The position numbers and the translations under genes are program-made. From positions 161,998 to 214,497 of the forward strand of contig NW_005200478.1 in the NCBI RefSeq assembly GCF_000372725.1: a stretch of 52,500 nt of DNA, written 5' to 3'. Numbering within the stretch: the stretch's first letter is position 1; every line of letters begins with the position of its first letter. Shown here one piece after another: positions 1 through 10,025 of the stretch. This stretch comes from Emiliania huxleyi CCMP1516 (lineage: Eukaryota; Haptophyta; Isochrysidales; Noelaerhabdaceae). The notes under the pieces are model-generated. The model was not told the origin of the DNA, did not search any database, and was given only the letters and a program-made list of their open reading frames with translations.

Positions 1-124
1 CCCCCCCCCCCCCCTTTTTTTCTTTCCTAGGGGGTTTCCTTTAAGGGCCGGCGGGATGTTCCCTTTAAACCCCCCCCCCCCCCCCCCTTTTGCTGTTCAC
101 CCCCCCCCCCCCCCGCCTCTGCAG
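1..124. other. Poly-C/T low-complexity intron sequence at window edge
   Basis: Three homopolymer C runs (14-18 bases) separated by T-rich and mixed segments precede the U-box exon. This is probably the 3' part of an intron with a C/T-rich tract before CTGCAG. Length may be uncertain because homopolymers are hard to sequence. Confidence 0.5.
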
Positions 125-301
125 GTTGTCACCGCCGACGGCCAAACCTACGAGCGGCACGCAATCACAAACTGGCTCGCGCGGCACGACACCTCCCCCC
201 TCACGGGGGAGATGCTCGAGCACACCCGCCTCACACCAAACGTGATGGCGCGCTCCCTCATCCGCGAGTGGGCCGAGCGGCACCGCCTCGACGCGCACTG
301 A
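125..301 (+). CDS. U-box domain protein, last exon only (partial)
   Basis: Only the final 58 codons are in the window. The reading begins after a CAG acceptor at 122-124 and ends at a TGA at 299-301. The translation contains the C-terminal half of a U-box: a TADGQTYER stretch, then a hydrophobic/Trp segment (NWLARHD), then TSPLTGE and a closing LIREW helix. U-box proteins are E3 ubiquitin ligases that bind an E2 through this RING-like fold held by salt bridges instead of zinc. The family match is seen directly; substrate and N-terminal architecture lie off the left edge. The U-box is at the extreme C-terminus, as in UFD2/CHIP-type proteins and many algal U-box proteins. The preceding intron is C-rich with long poly-C runs, so assembly there may be unreliable. 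Confidence 0.72.
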   Translation, partial: VVTADGQTYERHAITNWLARHDTSPLTGEMLEHTRLTPNVMARSLIREWAERHRLDAH

Positions 302-2246
302 GCCTGGAGGCGCCTCGCGAGTGTACCGGCGGTGCCTCTCCCTCTCGCCGGCGGGCGCACCGCCCCGCAGAGGCAGGCGCCCCTAAGCGCCAACGGCTCG
401 AGCACAATGCACGAGCTACGAGCCGGGCCCCAGCCCTGTCGCGTCCCTCCCACGGCCTCTCGTCACGTCTGTGGAGGCTCATCGCCCGGCGGAGTGTGGA
501 GGCCGTGTGCGCGCGGCGAGCCGGTGAGAGTCACTCTTGGGGCTATGGCACTCTTGTTGGGCTTGACTGAATAGAGAAAACGATCAAAAATGAGTCCGGT
601 CTCCGAAACGCGAAACCGAAAGGGGAAATATACTTATAGGCAACAACGAGAAGAAAACCACCGTGCACCGAACCAGTTCAGTCAAAAAATGGTGCACAAT
701 ATATCCAACGACGACGTCGACGTTTATGGTTTAACCAGAAACGACAAAAAATGACACGACAAGTTGATGACAAGACGAGAGAGAGAATAACTGGCCCCGG
801 GCCGGGACAACTTGGAGTGCAGTCAGTAACCTCACATCCAGGGCCGGGGAGCTAGAGCCGTAACGCGTAAGAAGCGCACCCAGCGGGCTGGATGATCGAT
901 ATCGGGTTGCGGGCAAGAAAGCCCTAGCCCTGGGGGTGCGCGTTCGCAGGGAAAGGGCCTTAAAGTAAACACGGGTCCCCGAGGGTTGGCTCTGCGCTCC
1001 GGGTTTCCCCTAGCAGCGGAACGCCCCCTCTACTCGGAGCTAGTAGACACCAGACACTAGTACGACAACACATACACTTCTCACTGACATCATCGCTTGG
1101 ACCCCACCGCTCCGCGCGCGGCCTCCCTTAACGCCCGAAGGGGGGGTCCTCCCTCCCCTCGGTCCTCCCTTCTGTTCGCCTCAGTTCGCCTTCCGGTGGT
1201 TACGCGATGATTGTGGGGCCCGACCTCCCCTCCTCGCCTTCTTTGGCTGCGGCCCCGCCGCCGTTCCGTCTTCTCCGCCAGATCCTGTTGACTCCGCCTC
1301 CCCGGCGATCCCGTGCCCGACTCCCCGGGCGCGGGCGGCGGCATTGGGTCGTACCGGCTACTGCCTCCCCCCCCTCAGAGTTTGACCCTTTTTATTTTTT
1401 TAAGAGAATAACTGAGGAGAATAACAGACGAAAAAACAGACATGAGACAAAGCTGACCAAGGGGCCGTACGTTGAAGGTGGACAAATAAAATGCGCATTC
1501 CTGCGCGCGGCTTGCCGCGGTTAGAAAGTGAAAGAGGACGACCCACGTTGGGGACCGCTCGCGCGCACGGCAATTCGAGGCCACACAAACAAACGGCGTG
1601 TGTGAGAGCTGCACTTACTTGAGCGCTGTGTGTGAGAGATTTTTCTCTTCTCTTCGTGTGTACCAGGGTGGTGAAGCGGGGTCTTCTTAGGGAGAGGGAA
1701 AGGAGAAAAGAAAGAAGGAAAGACGAAAGGTGTTCGAAGATAGCTCTCTCCTCCGAGACGTTCTTTGTGAGCGCGCCTTGGCCCTTGCGCGCGTAAACCT
1801 GACGCGTCTCATTTCCTGTTCTCGAATCTTGCTTGACCAGTGTCTAAGTGTCGAGAACGAGATCAATCTGTCGCTTGCCCCGCGGACGATTGTGGACTGA
1901 TCGATCGATCGACGGGCCGGTCAGCTGGGACGTTCTAGAGAGAGAGATTTTTATTAACCAACAAGAAATCACGACTCTCACAGTGATTTGGGCTCGGCAG
2001 CTTGTTGTTTCTTGACGTTCTACGGTTAAACAACGCAGTGAGCGTCGGCGCCGACACGAGAGACTTATAAGGGTAGATGCACATGGGTAAAGTGGGTTGA
2101 GGCGGGCTAGTACTGTAGGGTGGTCGGACTGTTGGCATCGTTTGTCGCTCGGCCTGGCGACTGCGGACTGGCCTGCATGGTCCACCGCGCGCTTACAGCC
2201 AAGCGGGTGGGCGGCGCGATCGGCCAAGCTCCTGGCGGCGCTACTG
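302..2246. other. Intergenic, no recognised gene
   Basis: About 1.9 kb with short open frames on both strands but no domain or consistent coding pattern. It contains one copy of a dispersed repeat (about 811-960), a purine-rich stretch near 1690-1740, and a minus-strand copy of the AAAAATCTCTCTCTC motif near 1939-1953. Confidence 0.5.
811..960 (+). repeat. Dispersed repeat A, copy 1
   Basis: Begins CTTGGAGTGCAGTCAGTAAC and ends in a CCCTAGCCCTGGGGGTGCGC segment. The same order of words (GGGCCGGGG/GGGCCAGGG, AAGAAGC, GGATGAT, ATCGGGTTGCGGGCAAGA, GCCCTAG) recurs at 19839-19962 in the same orientation, with small indels. Function unknown. Confidence 0.7.
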
Positions 2247-2543
2247 ATGAGCCAGCGGCTGATGTGCGACGTCGACATGGTCGAGGAGCAGCAGTTGAGG
2301 CAGCTCGAGGGCGACGCAGCCGGCGGCCCGCCAACGTTGCCCGAGTCCATGGCGGTGGCCGGTGCCGCTCACGCCGGGCGGCGCGTCGTCGGCGCGGATG
2401 TACACGGGTCCAATCTTTGCGCGGACGGGCAGTGGCTGGCAGCCGATGCTCTGGCACGTGCAGGCATGCCAGGAAAAAAATATTTTTTTCCCAAGCAAGT
2501 CGACAAGTCTTTACGGGGCCCATGCAGGCGAACGGGGTGGTGA
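2247..2543 (+). CDS. Possible upstream/overlapping small ORF (98 aa), uncertain
   Basis: An ATG-initiated frame reads MSQRLMCDVDMVEEQQLRQ and onward to a TGA at 2541-2543. It has a balanced amino-acid mix that looks coding, unlike the arginine-rich reading of the frame used by the next gene over the same bases. Its last 22 bases overlap the proposed start of the SMP gene in another frame. It could be a separate short protein, a 5' exon of the SMP gene joined by an intron I cannot place, or chance. No family recognised. Confidence 0.25.
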   Translation: MSQRLMCDVDMVEEQQLRQLEGDAAGGPPTLPESMAVAGAAHAGRRVVGADVHGSNLCADGQWLAADALARAGMPGKKYFFPKQVDKSLRGPCRRTGW

Positions 2544-4298
2544 AGGCTGTGTGCTCTCCCAAGCGGTCGCCAAGTGTCGGGAGCGTGTCGTCGAGCGACT
2601 TGGCGAATGGCGACGACCAGGCCAACGGCGGCGAGACGGCTGTGCCAGCACGCGTATCCCCGGCTGTGCACGCCTCGCTGTCCGCGATGCCAGGACACAT
2701 GCCTCCAGCGCCGGGTTCGCCACTGGCGAAGGCAGGGCCGTCCGCCGATGGAGAAGGCAAGTCGCTGCTGGGTGGGACGGCCCTCGAGCTCGCTGCGCTG
2801 CGCCAGCAGGTGGCGATGCTGGAGAGCCGGCTGCGGGAGGCGGACCGGACTCGCCAGATGTGGGAGGCATGTATGACGACGCTGGTGGGCTCCATCCTGC
2901 TCGGGCCAGAGATGAATGAAATGTGCGCCGCCGCCGCCGCCGCCGCCGCAAATGCCGCAACGACCGGTCGTCCGCCCCTCCGGCTGCCCGAGAGCTGTGT
3001 GGCCACTCTGTTGTTCGCAGGTACAAGCAGGAGTGCTCGAGCCTGCTCTCGCAAGCGCTGGTCGGCTTGGAGCAGATCGACCGCGTGCGATACGTCGAGT
3101 GCTCCTTCCCGTCGGTCTCGTCCGAGGCGCCCCTCGCCTCTCCCCTCCCCCTCCCCCGCTGCCTCTCCCGTCGATGCCCTCCCTTCCCCTCGTCTCCGGT
3201 CTCCAGCCCTCGCCCCTCCGTCTCCGCCCGTCTCCGTCCCTCCGTCCCTGCCTCCCAGCTCGCTCGCACGTCAACCGCCCCTCCCCGCTCCGAACCCAAA
3301 CCCAACCTCAGGCCCCGCGCCTCTCTCTCGAAAGCTGGGAGTCGATCGCTCGCTCAGAGTGGCAGCTGCGCTGGTCCGCAGCGCAACTCACCACAACCCC
3401 AGCCCGGAGCCTGAGCCCGAACCCGAAGATCCGCGGCATTGCCCCCCCCCAGGTCGCCGAGCTGGAGTATGCAGGTCGAGGGCTCATTATTACGATTACT
3501 ATTATATTAAGCCGAGCTGGAGCATGCAGACAACTCCACCCCTTCCCCTCACCCTTCCCCTCACCCTGACCCTAGCCCTAGCCCTAGCCCTAACATGCAG
3601 GTGGCGGTCGAGGGCTCGTACTACGTCTCCTTTCGGCTGCTGCTCAAGATCGACTCGGTCCGCACGCTCCCCGCCGCCTCTGGACACGCCTCCCACACGT
3701 CCGCATGTCTAACCCTAACCCTAACCCTGAACCACAGGTCCGCATGTCGGGCGCCCTCGTCGTCAACGCCGCAAACGACTTGCGACAGATCGGCGACCTC
3801 TCCGCCGAGGGTTGCATCGCGAGGCACGGACCTCGCCCGACCGCGGCCCCTCTCCCTCCTCCGCAGGTCTCTCCTTCGCCGAGCTGCCTGCGCTCAAGAT
3901 GAGAGTCGAGTGCACCGTCTCGTGGGGCACGCTGCCGCTGCCGCTGCAGGACAAACACTCAGCCGATAGCTGGCCACGAGCGACCCTCACACGATGATGT
4001 CGCCGCCCTCTGAACTAGTGGTCCGAATCGTCCGCCAGCGACGACTCATCGGTCACCCTGCCGCACGCAGGACTACATTGGCGAGACCGTCGTCAACGAG
4101 TTTCGCGCCTGGCTGACACGAGCGATGGCGCGGCGCCGCCTCGCCGGCCAGAGCCGGTGTGGCCAAGCCCCTCTCACCCGGTGTCGCCTCCCCGCCCCGC
4201 GGTGTCGCCAGGTCCAGCCCAACGAGCTCGTCATCAAGCCCGCCGCCTTCCAGCCAAAGCAGACCCTCACCGACGCAGACGTCGAGCGCGCGATGTGA
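2522..4298 (+). CDS. SMP-domain (tubular lipid-binding) protein, 8 exons
   Basis: Predicted exons 2522-2922, 3021-3114, 3453-3470, 3601-3657, 3738-3810, 3867-3949, 4071-4127 and 4212-4298 join in frame to 289 aa. Residues about 87-115 form a coiled-coil-like helix (LAALRQQVAMLESRLREAD). The rest reads as an SMP domain: the strand YYVSFRLLLKIDS, then VRMSGALVVNA, then LSFAELPALKMRVECTV, and a final helix ending VQPNELVIKP, which matches the SMP pattern ending in PNRIVIPL. SMP domains carry lipids between membranes at contact sites (E-Syt, TEX2, Mmm1/Mdm12). No transmembrane anchor or C2 domain is evident in what I joined. The last exon could instead splice at GTGAGA (4295) toward a frame ending at 4923. 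One intron (3950-4070) would be GA-AG. Family inferred from strand order, not from a search. Confidence 0.55.
3115..3737 (+). repeat. Introns 2-4 of the SMP gene with exon copies and telomere-like filler
   Basis: Intron 3 (3471-3600) carries a 19-bp near-copy (18/19) of the preceding exon at 3511-3529 (GCCGAGCTGGAG...), followed by degenerate CCCTAA/CCCTAG units and a third CATGCAG at the acceptor. Intron 4 (3658-3737) begins GTCCGCACG and contains GTCCGCATGTC at 3699-3709, three CCCTAA units, then the exon copy GTCCGCATGTC at 3738-3748. Confidence 0.75.
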
Positions 4299-6131
4299 GA
4301 GCGCGAGGCGAGCCAGGCGCCCCCTCTCTCAACGCGGCGTCAGAGCGCGGGGCGTGCCGAATGTAGGCGCGCCGCGTCGATGGCGAGGGAGCTCTCTGAG
4401 GTGCAAAACGAGACGTTGCTGTGATGCTGGACGCCCAGCCGCGGGCTACCGTGTGTGTCGCGCCGTCGCCGCTCGAACGATTGCCGGGCGCGCTGACGAG
4501 ACACCGATGTGTGGCCGTGCCGCTTGACAACATGTACATGTACAACATGTGCGCGCGGTCGGTCGGTTGTGCCGGCGGCCCCGCTTATGCGGCCGTTCGG
4601 TGGTTGTGGCAGCGGCTTTCTGCAGCGTGCTTGGGGGGCATTGCGTCTCGTGTGGCGCCGCCAGGGTGGCGCCGCTGTGCCGCGGGATTCTTACCCGCGG
4701 CGCGTCGCGCCGACGTCTTTTCGTGAAGTATGTGATGTTAAACGCTAATGACGGCGTAAAAGGCGCGCGGGGGGGTGTCTTAGAGCTGTCTTGGTGCGCA
4801 CGCAAGACGAGTCGAGACGCGCCGCCGCGGGCTGCCGACGGCGACGCTCGCGCGCAGGGAGGCTCGCGCGTGACCTACACGCTAGAGCCGCAGTCGCTAC
4901 TCTACCAGAAGGTTCACGTCTAACGCGACGATCGAAAGAAGAGAGTCGTGATTTCTGGTTGGTTTTCAAAAATCCTCTGGGGGGAGGCGGGGGTCCTAGA
5001 GGGTATCCATGCGGGGGGGAGATGGGGTCCCACGGCCCGCCGCAGGCGCCGATTTTTGGGGACTTTTTTTTCTTTTTTGCGCGATTTTTTACTTGTTTTC
5101 AAGGAATTCGCCGGTCTGCGGCCATGCTATCACGCCTTGCGACAGCCTGTCGGCGCTGCTGACCGTGCCCTGCTGCACAATTGACCACCTGCATAGCTCG
5201 CGGCCTTAGTATCCACCGTTCAGTGACGACCTGATCGTACGGCCAGTAGGAAGGTGTCCTTCCAGCGCGTGCACGCTTCTGACGGAATGCGCGTCACAAA
5301 CTGCCTCGGCGACTGGCTGCTGGCACTCTCGAGGCTATGCCTACACAGCCTCGCGCGCATGGGCAGTCAGGAGGGACCATGCACCTTCTCCGGACAGCGC
5401 CGGTCCCTCTCTCTTGGACCGGCAAACTTGGCGGTCTCGTGTCACCAATGTGGGACCAGTGCGGCGGATCGCGCCATCGACAGCTCTGAACTGCGCCTCA
5501 CCACTGACCGGGAAGGCCGCCAAGTGGGCCAGCACCGGTCACACATTGTGGCAGCAGTCAGCAGTTATCTGATAGCTAGAGCAGCAGCGTCAGGGTCGCA
5601 GGGTTGGATCATGTCAAGCCTCTCGCCCGGCCGGCCGCGTGCAGACGTCGGCCTGTCTGCTGTCTGGAGTGATCTGTCGGCGGTCAGTACGACCGATCAG
5701 GTCGGAGTTTTCTGATGGTTGGAGGGTCTATCTGTATGTACTCCTCGAGATCTCTCCAAATCTGCCCTCTGATTAACCTAGCTTAATCGGGAAGTCGGTG
5801 CTAGCGGAGACTAGCGGAGCCGGGGCCCCGTTTCCGCACTGCGGCGCGGCGCACGGTGCCTCCGGGGGCCCCCGCCTCCCCCCAGAGCAAAAATCTCTCT
5901 CTCTCGATCGAACTCTGGTCTCTGGGCCGATGCCACCTCGCGTTTGTCCTAGTTCTTACTGTCGCTCGTTTTGACATGACATGACAGAGAGTGTCCCTTG
6001 TAATGCGAGAGAGTGCGGTTCTTCCTATCCGCTTTCTCTCTCCTGCAGCCCCGCCCGTGCCCCGCGAATTCTTGTCCAGCAAGACCTGCTCTGGATCGCC
6101 GTCCACCAGTGTGTCTCGACGCCGAACCCGA
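4299..6131. other. Intergenic; possible 3' exons of the SMP gene, otherwise nothing recognised
   Basis: A frame ending at a TAA at 4921-4923 gives VTYTLEPQSLLYQKVHV and looks coding for its last 20-25 codons. It could be a further exon of the upstream gene, but no in-frame join is clear. From 4930 to 6000 I see only unconvincing frames, a T-rich patch near 5050-5100 and an AAAAATCTCTCTCTCTC motif at 5889-5906. At 6067 lies GAATTCTTGTCC, a candidate promoter box for the next gene. Confidence 0.4.
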
Positions 6132-7335
6132 ATGCGCCTCCTCCTGCAGTTCAAGGGCAAGACGACCGAGGTGCACGCCGACAGTGCCGACACGGTCATT
6201 GCCGCCGCGCACGACGCTCTCGCGCTGCCGTCTGACGAGTGGCGTCTCAAGATCGTCGCGAAAGGGAAGCAGCTCCAGCCGGGAGCTTCCTTGCCCGCGC
6301 TGGCCGAGGGCGCCAAGCTCATGGTGATGGCATCGTCCATCACCGCCGTTGAGCGCGGGCTGACCTCGCGATCAGACCCGACGGTGCGTGGTTTTGCAGC
6401 CGAGGACGAGGCGGCTTCGCGGCGTGCAGCCGACACGGCGGGTGGCGCAGACGAGGTGAGCGTGTGGTGCACCTCGCAGGATGCAGAGCACAAGTTCTGC
6501 CGATTCGAGCCGTGCACGTGGCAGAGCTTCGGCACTCGCCCCTCGTCGACCACCCCGCACGCCTTCGAGGCGCGCAAGCTGCTGCTGCGGCTGGCTACCG
6601 ACCCGGCGGTGGTGGGCATCATGCGGGAGCGTCGGTATCGGGTCGGGACGCTCGCCGAGATGGACCCGATCGACGACCGGCTCGCCGAGAAGATGGAGGG
6701 CGGCGGCAAGCGGCTGCTCGGCTACAACACCAACCACGGGATGTCCATCCACGTGCGGCTCCGGACGATGGACTTGCGCGGCTTCGAGGCGTACCCGTCC
6801 CTGGTGGACACGCTGCTGCACGAGCTGGCGCACAACGAGGTCGGGCCGCACAACGACCTCTTCTGGCACCTCTTTGCCCAGCTCAAGGCCGACTACCTCC
6901 GCCACCACGCGCGCCTTGCGCAGAGCGGTGCGCTCTTCAGCGGCGCGTCGCCGCTGCAGCTCGCCGGCGTCGCCGAGCAGGCCCTCCTGCCCGAGGCAGC
7001 CGGCTCCTCCGCACCGGGGTCGCTCACGCGGCGGCCTGCGCCTGCAGGTGTCTGACGTGCGCGCCGCAGTCTTGGGCACCGTCGCTCGCGACCGCATGGC
7101 GCCGCTCCCTCCGGCGCAGGAGGCGCTGCTCGACGGCTACTTCTCCCTCACCGAGCGGCGCGGCGGGAACGCTGTGGGCGGGGCGGAGCGGCAGGGCGAC
7201 AGCGGCGAGGGTGCGTCGCACGCTAGCGCGAGAGCCTTGGCGGCAGAGCGCGCGGAGGCGCGCCGTCTTCAGCAGCAGCAGCAGCAGCAGCAGCAGCACG
7301 GCGAGCGGGATGGCGGCGGTCGTGACCACTTGTGA
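6132..7335 (+). CDS. Ubiquitin-like + WLM-domain metalloprotease
   Basis: Start at 6132 puts MRLLLQFKGKTTEV at the N-terminus, the first strand of a ubiquitin-like fold (residues 1-75, including KIVAKGKQLQPGASL). Residues about 110-280 form a WLM (Wss1p-like metalloprotease) domain. Its zinc motif HELAHNEVGPHND at residues 230-242 supplies the Glu and His ligands of HExxHxxxxxH. Related Ubl-WLM proteins in plants and fungi act in ubiquitin/SUMO-linked repair of DNA-protein crosslinks or at the p97 segregase. The last exon (7048-7335) follows a CTGCAG acceptor, is phase 0 and ends in a polyglutamine tract (CAG repeats at 7270-7298). The first exon ends near 6980, but the donor is ambiguous: two GC and one GT sites fit. 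Convergent with the next gene. Function by family; domain calls are strong. Confidence 0.85.
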
Positions 7336-7763
7336 GGAGGGGCGGTCGTGACCAGCGAGACGATCATATCGTATCGAAATGTACCAGCGGCACCGGCGCT
7401 CTGGCGGCCTTCCGCCCACAAACGCCGATTTGACCGAAGAGCGCCGCTAGTTCCGAAGACCAGTCTATTTGTCGAACCGAAAAAAAAAACGACGCGCACA
7501 CCGCACAAGGCACATTCGCATATCGCAATGGCACGCGGCTCACCGACGCAAGCGCGCGGGGCTGCATCCACCATCCTGATTCCTGTCGTCCGTTTTGGGT
7601 TTCGTGAAAAAACTGATAAAGCATAAACGTGTGGTATACTGGTAAAACATAATGGGGGGAGATTCGAAGGCTTCTGGAGCGACTACCGGCACATCGCTGC
7701 GGGCGAGGCTGCCCGCGAGCCGCGACCCCATGAGGGAGGGGCGTTCGCCCCTCGCCGGTCCCC
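7336..7763. other. Convergent intergenic spacer, nothing recognised
   Basis: This 428-base gap separates the 3' ends of the WLM gene and the RHD3-like gene. It is relatively AT-rich with an A run near 7482-7490 and AT-rich words near 7610-7650 that could serve 3'-end formation; no ORF is convincing. Confidence 0.5.
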
Positions 7764-9605
7764 TCAGCTCATCTTTGCGTCGAAGACCATGTCCTTCGGG
7801 TCCTGCAGCCCGCGCGCCTTGTAGCCGTCCATCGCTCGCACCTTCATCGGGGCGGCGCGCGGGCGGAACTTCGGCTTGTCGCGCGAGGAGATGGAGTCGT
7901 AGCGCGAGTCGACGCCGAAGGGGCGCGGCAGCAGCCAGTGCAGCCCGATGTCGACCGGCGTCTTGAAGCCGTCGAGCGGCAGGTAGAGGCCCTGCACGCG
8001 CCACAGCTCAACCTGCGGGCGAGGGGCGGGTGGGGCTCGGGGGCGGCGGCGGGGCGGCGGCGGGCACGTGCGCGGCGGCGGCGCCTGCGCTTTCGCCGCC
8101 TCCGCCATCGAGGTGACGACGGCTTGCTTCTCGAAGGAGTAGGAGAGGGGCAGGGTCGGCGGGAGGGCCGCCTTTGCGTCCGCCTCGAACTTGGTTGCCG
8201 CCTCCTTGACCATGGTGCGCAGCTCGGCCTCCACCTGCGTGGGTGGGGCGGCGGGGCTGGGCGGGGCGGGCAAGGGAGGGAGGGAGGCGGCGGCGGCGAG
8301 GGGAGGGGAGGTTGTGCAAGGCGCCTTCAGCGACGGCTTGAGCGCAGCGAGCTTCTGCATGAACCGCTCCCGCGACTGCACCTGCAGCAGCTTGAGCTGT
8401 CGCCGACAAGTGGGCGTCGCGGCGCGGGTGATCTGCGAGAGCAGCGCGCTGCGGGCGGTCGCCACGGTCGGCGAGCCGCCGAGCTGCGCCGCGTCGGCCG
8501 AGTACTTTGCGATCGAGTCGTCGATCAGCGAGCCGAGCCGCTCCCCAAAGTCGGGCAGCGCAGTCGCCTGGCGGGGAGGGCGGTCAGTCGGAAGCGAAGG
8601 GGCGGGGGGAGGGCCCGCCGGACCCATCGCGGGGGCGGCGGGGTGCGGGCGAAGGCGTGGGGGCCGCGGCGCGCCTCCGACGCCTTTTGCAGCGCCTTGA
8701 GGCCCTTTGAGAAGTGCTTTGCTGCCCGCTCCGCAATGGCGGAGGAGCGGTGCGCCGTCTGCACCTCGCCCCAGCGCGCGGTGGTGGCCGGCGGCAGGGG
8801 CCCCGCCGCGCTGAGCGCCTTGGCCGTGCCCAGCGCGGCCGACCCCTGCGTCGACCACGCCCCCTCCTTGAAGAGGTAGTCCGGAGCGCTCGGGTCCGTG
8901 AAGCGGGCGCGCAGCGCCGCGACGGCGCCGTCCGCGCCGGCGCCGGCGGGGACGACGTGCAGCGTCGTCTGCGAGGAGGGCAGGGAGGAGGGGTGGGGTT
9001 GGGGGGGCGGCCGCGCCGGCCGGGCGGCGGCGGCTCGCGGCAGCGAGGGTGCGGCAGCGAGGGTGCGGCGGCGGCGCCTCAAAGGCGTCTGGGAGGGACA
9101 GCTTCGCCGCATCCTCCGGCTTGCGGATCGAGGCCCAGAGCCGCTCGAGCGCGCCGGAGACGAGGGCGCTCAGCTCGGCGCGGGGCGACGGCTCCTCGTC
9201 CTCGGACACCACCAGCACGAGCAGCTTCTTGCCCGGCTTGAGCGCGCGGAGCTTGAGCGAGCGCTGCAGCAATGGCGCCAGCTGGGCGACGCCGTGCGGC
9301 CCGTCGGCCTCGAGGTCGGAGAGGCGGAGCTCGAGCAGCACAACGTCGCTCGACGCGACCGCCATCGCGCTCTCCGCCACGTCGCCGCCGCTCACCAGCG
9401 CCACCGCCGTCGAGCCCGGCATCACCTCCACCGGCTTTGTCGCCGCGGCGCTCAGCACCGTGGAGGCGCCGATCTTGCTCGCGCCGCAGCAGGCGACAGT
9501 CGCGACGCGGCCATCGCCCACGCCCTTGATCGCCCCGCTCAGCGTGCCGAGCAGCTCCGCGCTGGCGCTCGATGAGAGCGCGAGCACGAGCAACAGCAAT
9601 CTCAT
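7764..9605 (-). CDS. RHD3/Sey1-like GTPase-fold protein with signal peptide, 5 exons
   Basis: Exons on the minus strand: 9605-9078, 8968-8684, 8567-8325, 8234-8091 and 8012-7764, all phase 0, giving 482 aa. All four introns would use GCG donors. The N-terminus is a clear signal peptide (MRLLLLVLALSSSASA). Next comes VATVACCGASKIGASTV, which sits where the P-loop should be but lacks the GxxxxGKS lysine. A strand/helix block (DVVLLELRLSDL, then LLVLVVSEDEEP, then ALERLWASIRKP) resembles the RHD3/Sey1/atlastin GTPase domain. It is followed by LRARFTDPSAPDYLF and helical regions. RHD3/Sey1 proteins are usually about 800 aa with a C-terminal membrane hairpin; neither is present here. I infer a divergent, perhaps non-catalytic, lumenal or plastid-associated member. 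A dispersed element lies just upstream. Confidence 0.5.
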   Translation of the reverse strand: MRLLLLVLALSSSASAELLGTLSGAIKGVGDGRVATVACCGASKIGASTVLSAAATKPVEVMPGSTAVALVSGGDVAESAMAVASSDVVLLELRLSDLEADGPHGVAQLAPLLQRSLKLRALKPGKKLLVLVVSEDEEPSPRAELSALVSGALERLWASIRKPEDAAKLSLPDAFEAPPPHPRCRTLAAASRRRPAGAAAPPTPPLLPALLADDAARRPRRRRRGRRRRGAARPLHGPERSGLPLQGGGVVDAGVGRAGHGQGAQRGGAPAAGHHRALGRGADGAPLLRHCGAGSKALLKGPQGAAKGVGGAPRPPRLRPHPAAPAMGPAGPPPAPSLPTDRPPRQATALPDFGERLGSLIDDSIAKYSADAAQLGGSPTVATARSALLSQITRAATPTCRRQLKLLQVQSRERFMQKLAALKPSLKAPCTTSPPLAAAASLPPLPAPPSPAAPPTQVEAELRTMVKEAATKFEADAKAALPPTLPLSYSFEKQAVVTSMAEAAKAQAPPPRTCPPPPRRRPRAPPAPRPQVELWRVQGLYLPLDGFKTPVDIGLHWLLPRPFGVDSRYDSISSRDKPKFRPRAAPMKVRAMDGYKARGLQDPKDMVFDAKMS

Positions 9606-9624
9606 TGCGCGATCGTGGCGCCTG

Positions 9625-10025
9625 AAAAATAACGGAGGCAGCGCAGCTGGGAATGGACCGCCCCAAGCGGCGTGGCGTGGAGCGGTTGAGCATCCCTCCG
9701 GGGGCCCCTCTGCGCCGGGGAGGCGTTGTTGGAGGCTAGGACGCAAGCGTCCGTCGCCCTTTTCAAACTCGGGGCCCACTCCGCTACGCTCCGACCGACC
9801 CGAATTTGGAGGGCCGAAAAGTTTAAGGCAAAAGGGGTCGGACACAAAAGGGGTCGGACACAGGGCGCAGCTCATGCTAAGAGCTAGAAGGGGAGCTAGA
9901 GAGAACGACTACCCTGTCCCGTTTATTGCGTATACACCAACACCACAAAAGCTCTCTCTCTCCTGTCCTCACTCAGAGCACAGAGGGGGGTCACAACTAC
10001 CGAGTCTCTCGACTAGCTGCCACGT
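9625..10025 (-). mobile_element. Dispersed element B, copy 1 (upstream of the RHD3-like gene)
   Basis: About 390 bp shared with copies at 44585-44955 (+) and 48800-49052 (-). In gene orientation it runs from GTGGCAGCTAGTCGAG through GTAGTTGTGACCCCCC, a GAGAGAGAG patch, CAATAACGGGACAGGGT, CTAGCTCTTAGCATGAGC, AAATTCGGGTCGGA and CGCAAGCGTCC-type words to CCCAGCTGCGCTG. Its end is only tens of bases before the ATG at 9605. It leaves an open frame fused to the gene, which I do not regard as coding. No terminal inverted repeat or reverse transcriptase was seen, so the class is unknown (SINE- or MITE-sized). Confidence 0.75.

Noticed and set aside
5254..5715. 153-aa plus-strand frame
   Set aside because: Starts at a GTG with no ATG near the front, no motif, and mixed composition; treated as chance.
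9606..9875. N-terminal extension of the RHD3-like protein and a similar one before NOC4 (44693-45058)
   Set aside because: The extra residues come from dispersed element B and are shared between unrelated genes; the signal peptide and lysine-rich start begin at the chosen ATG codons.
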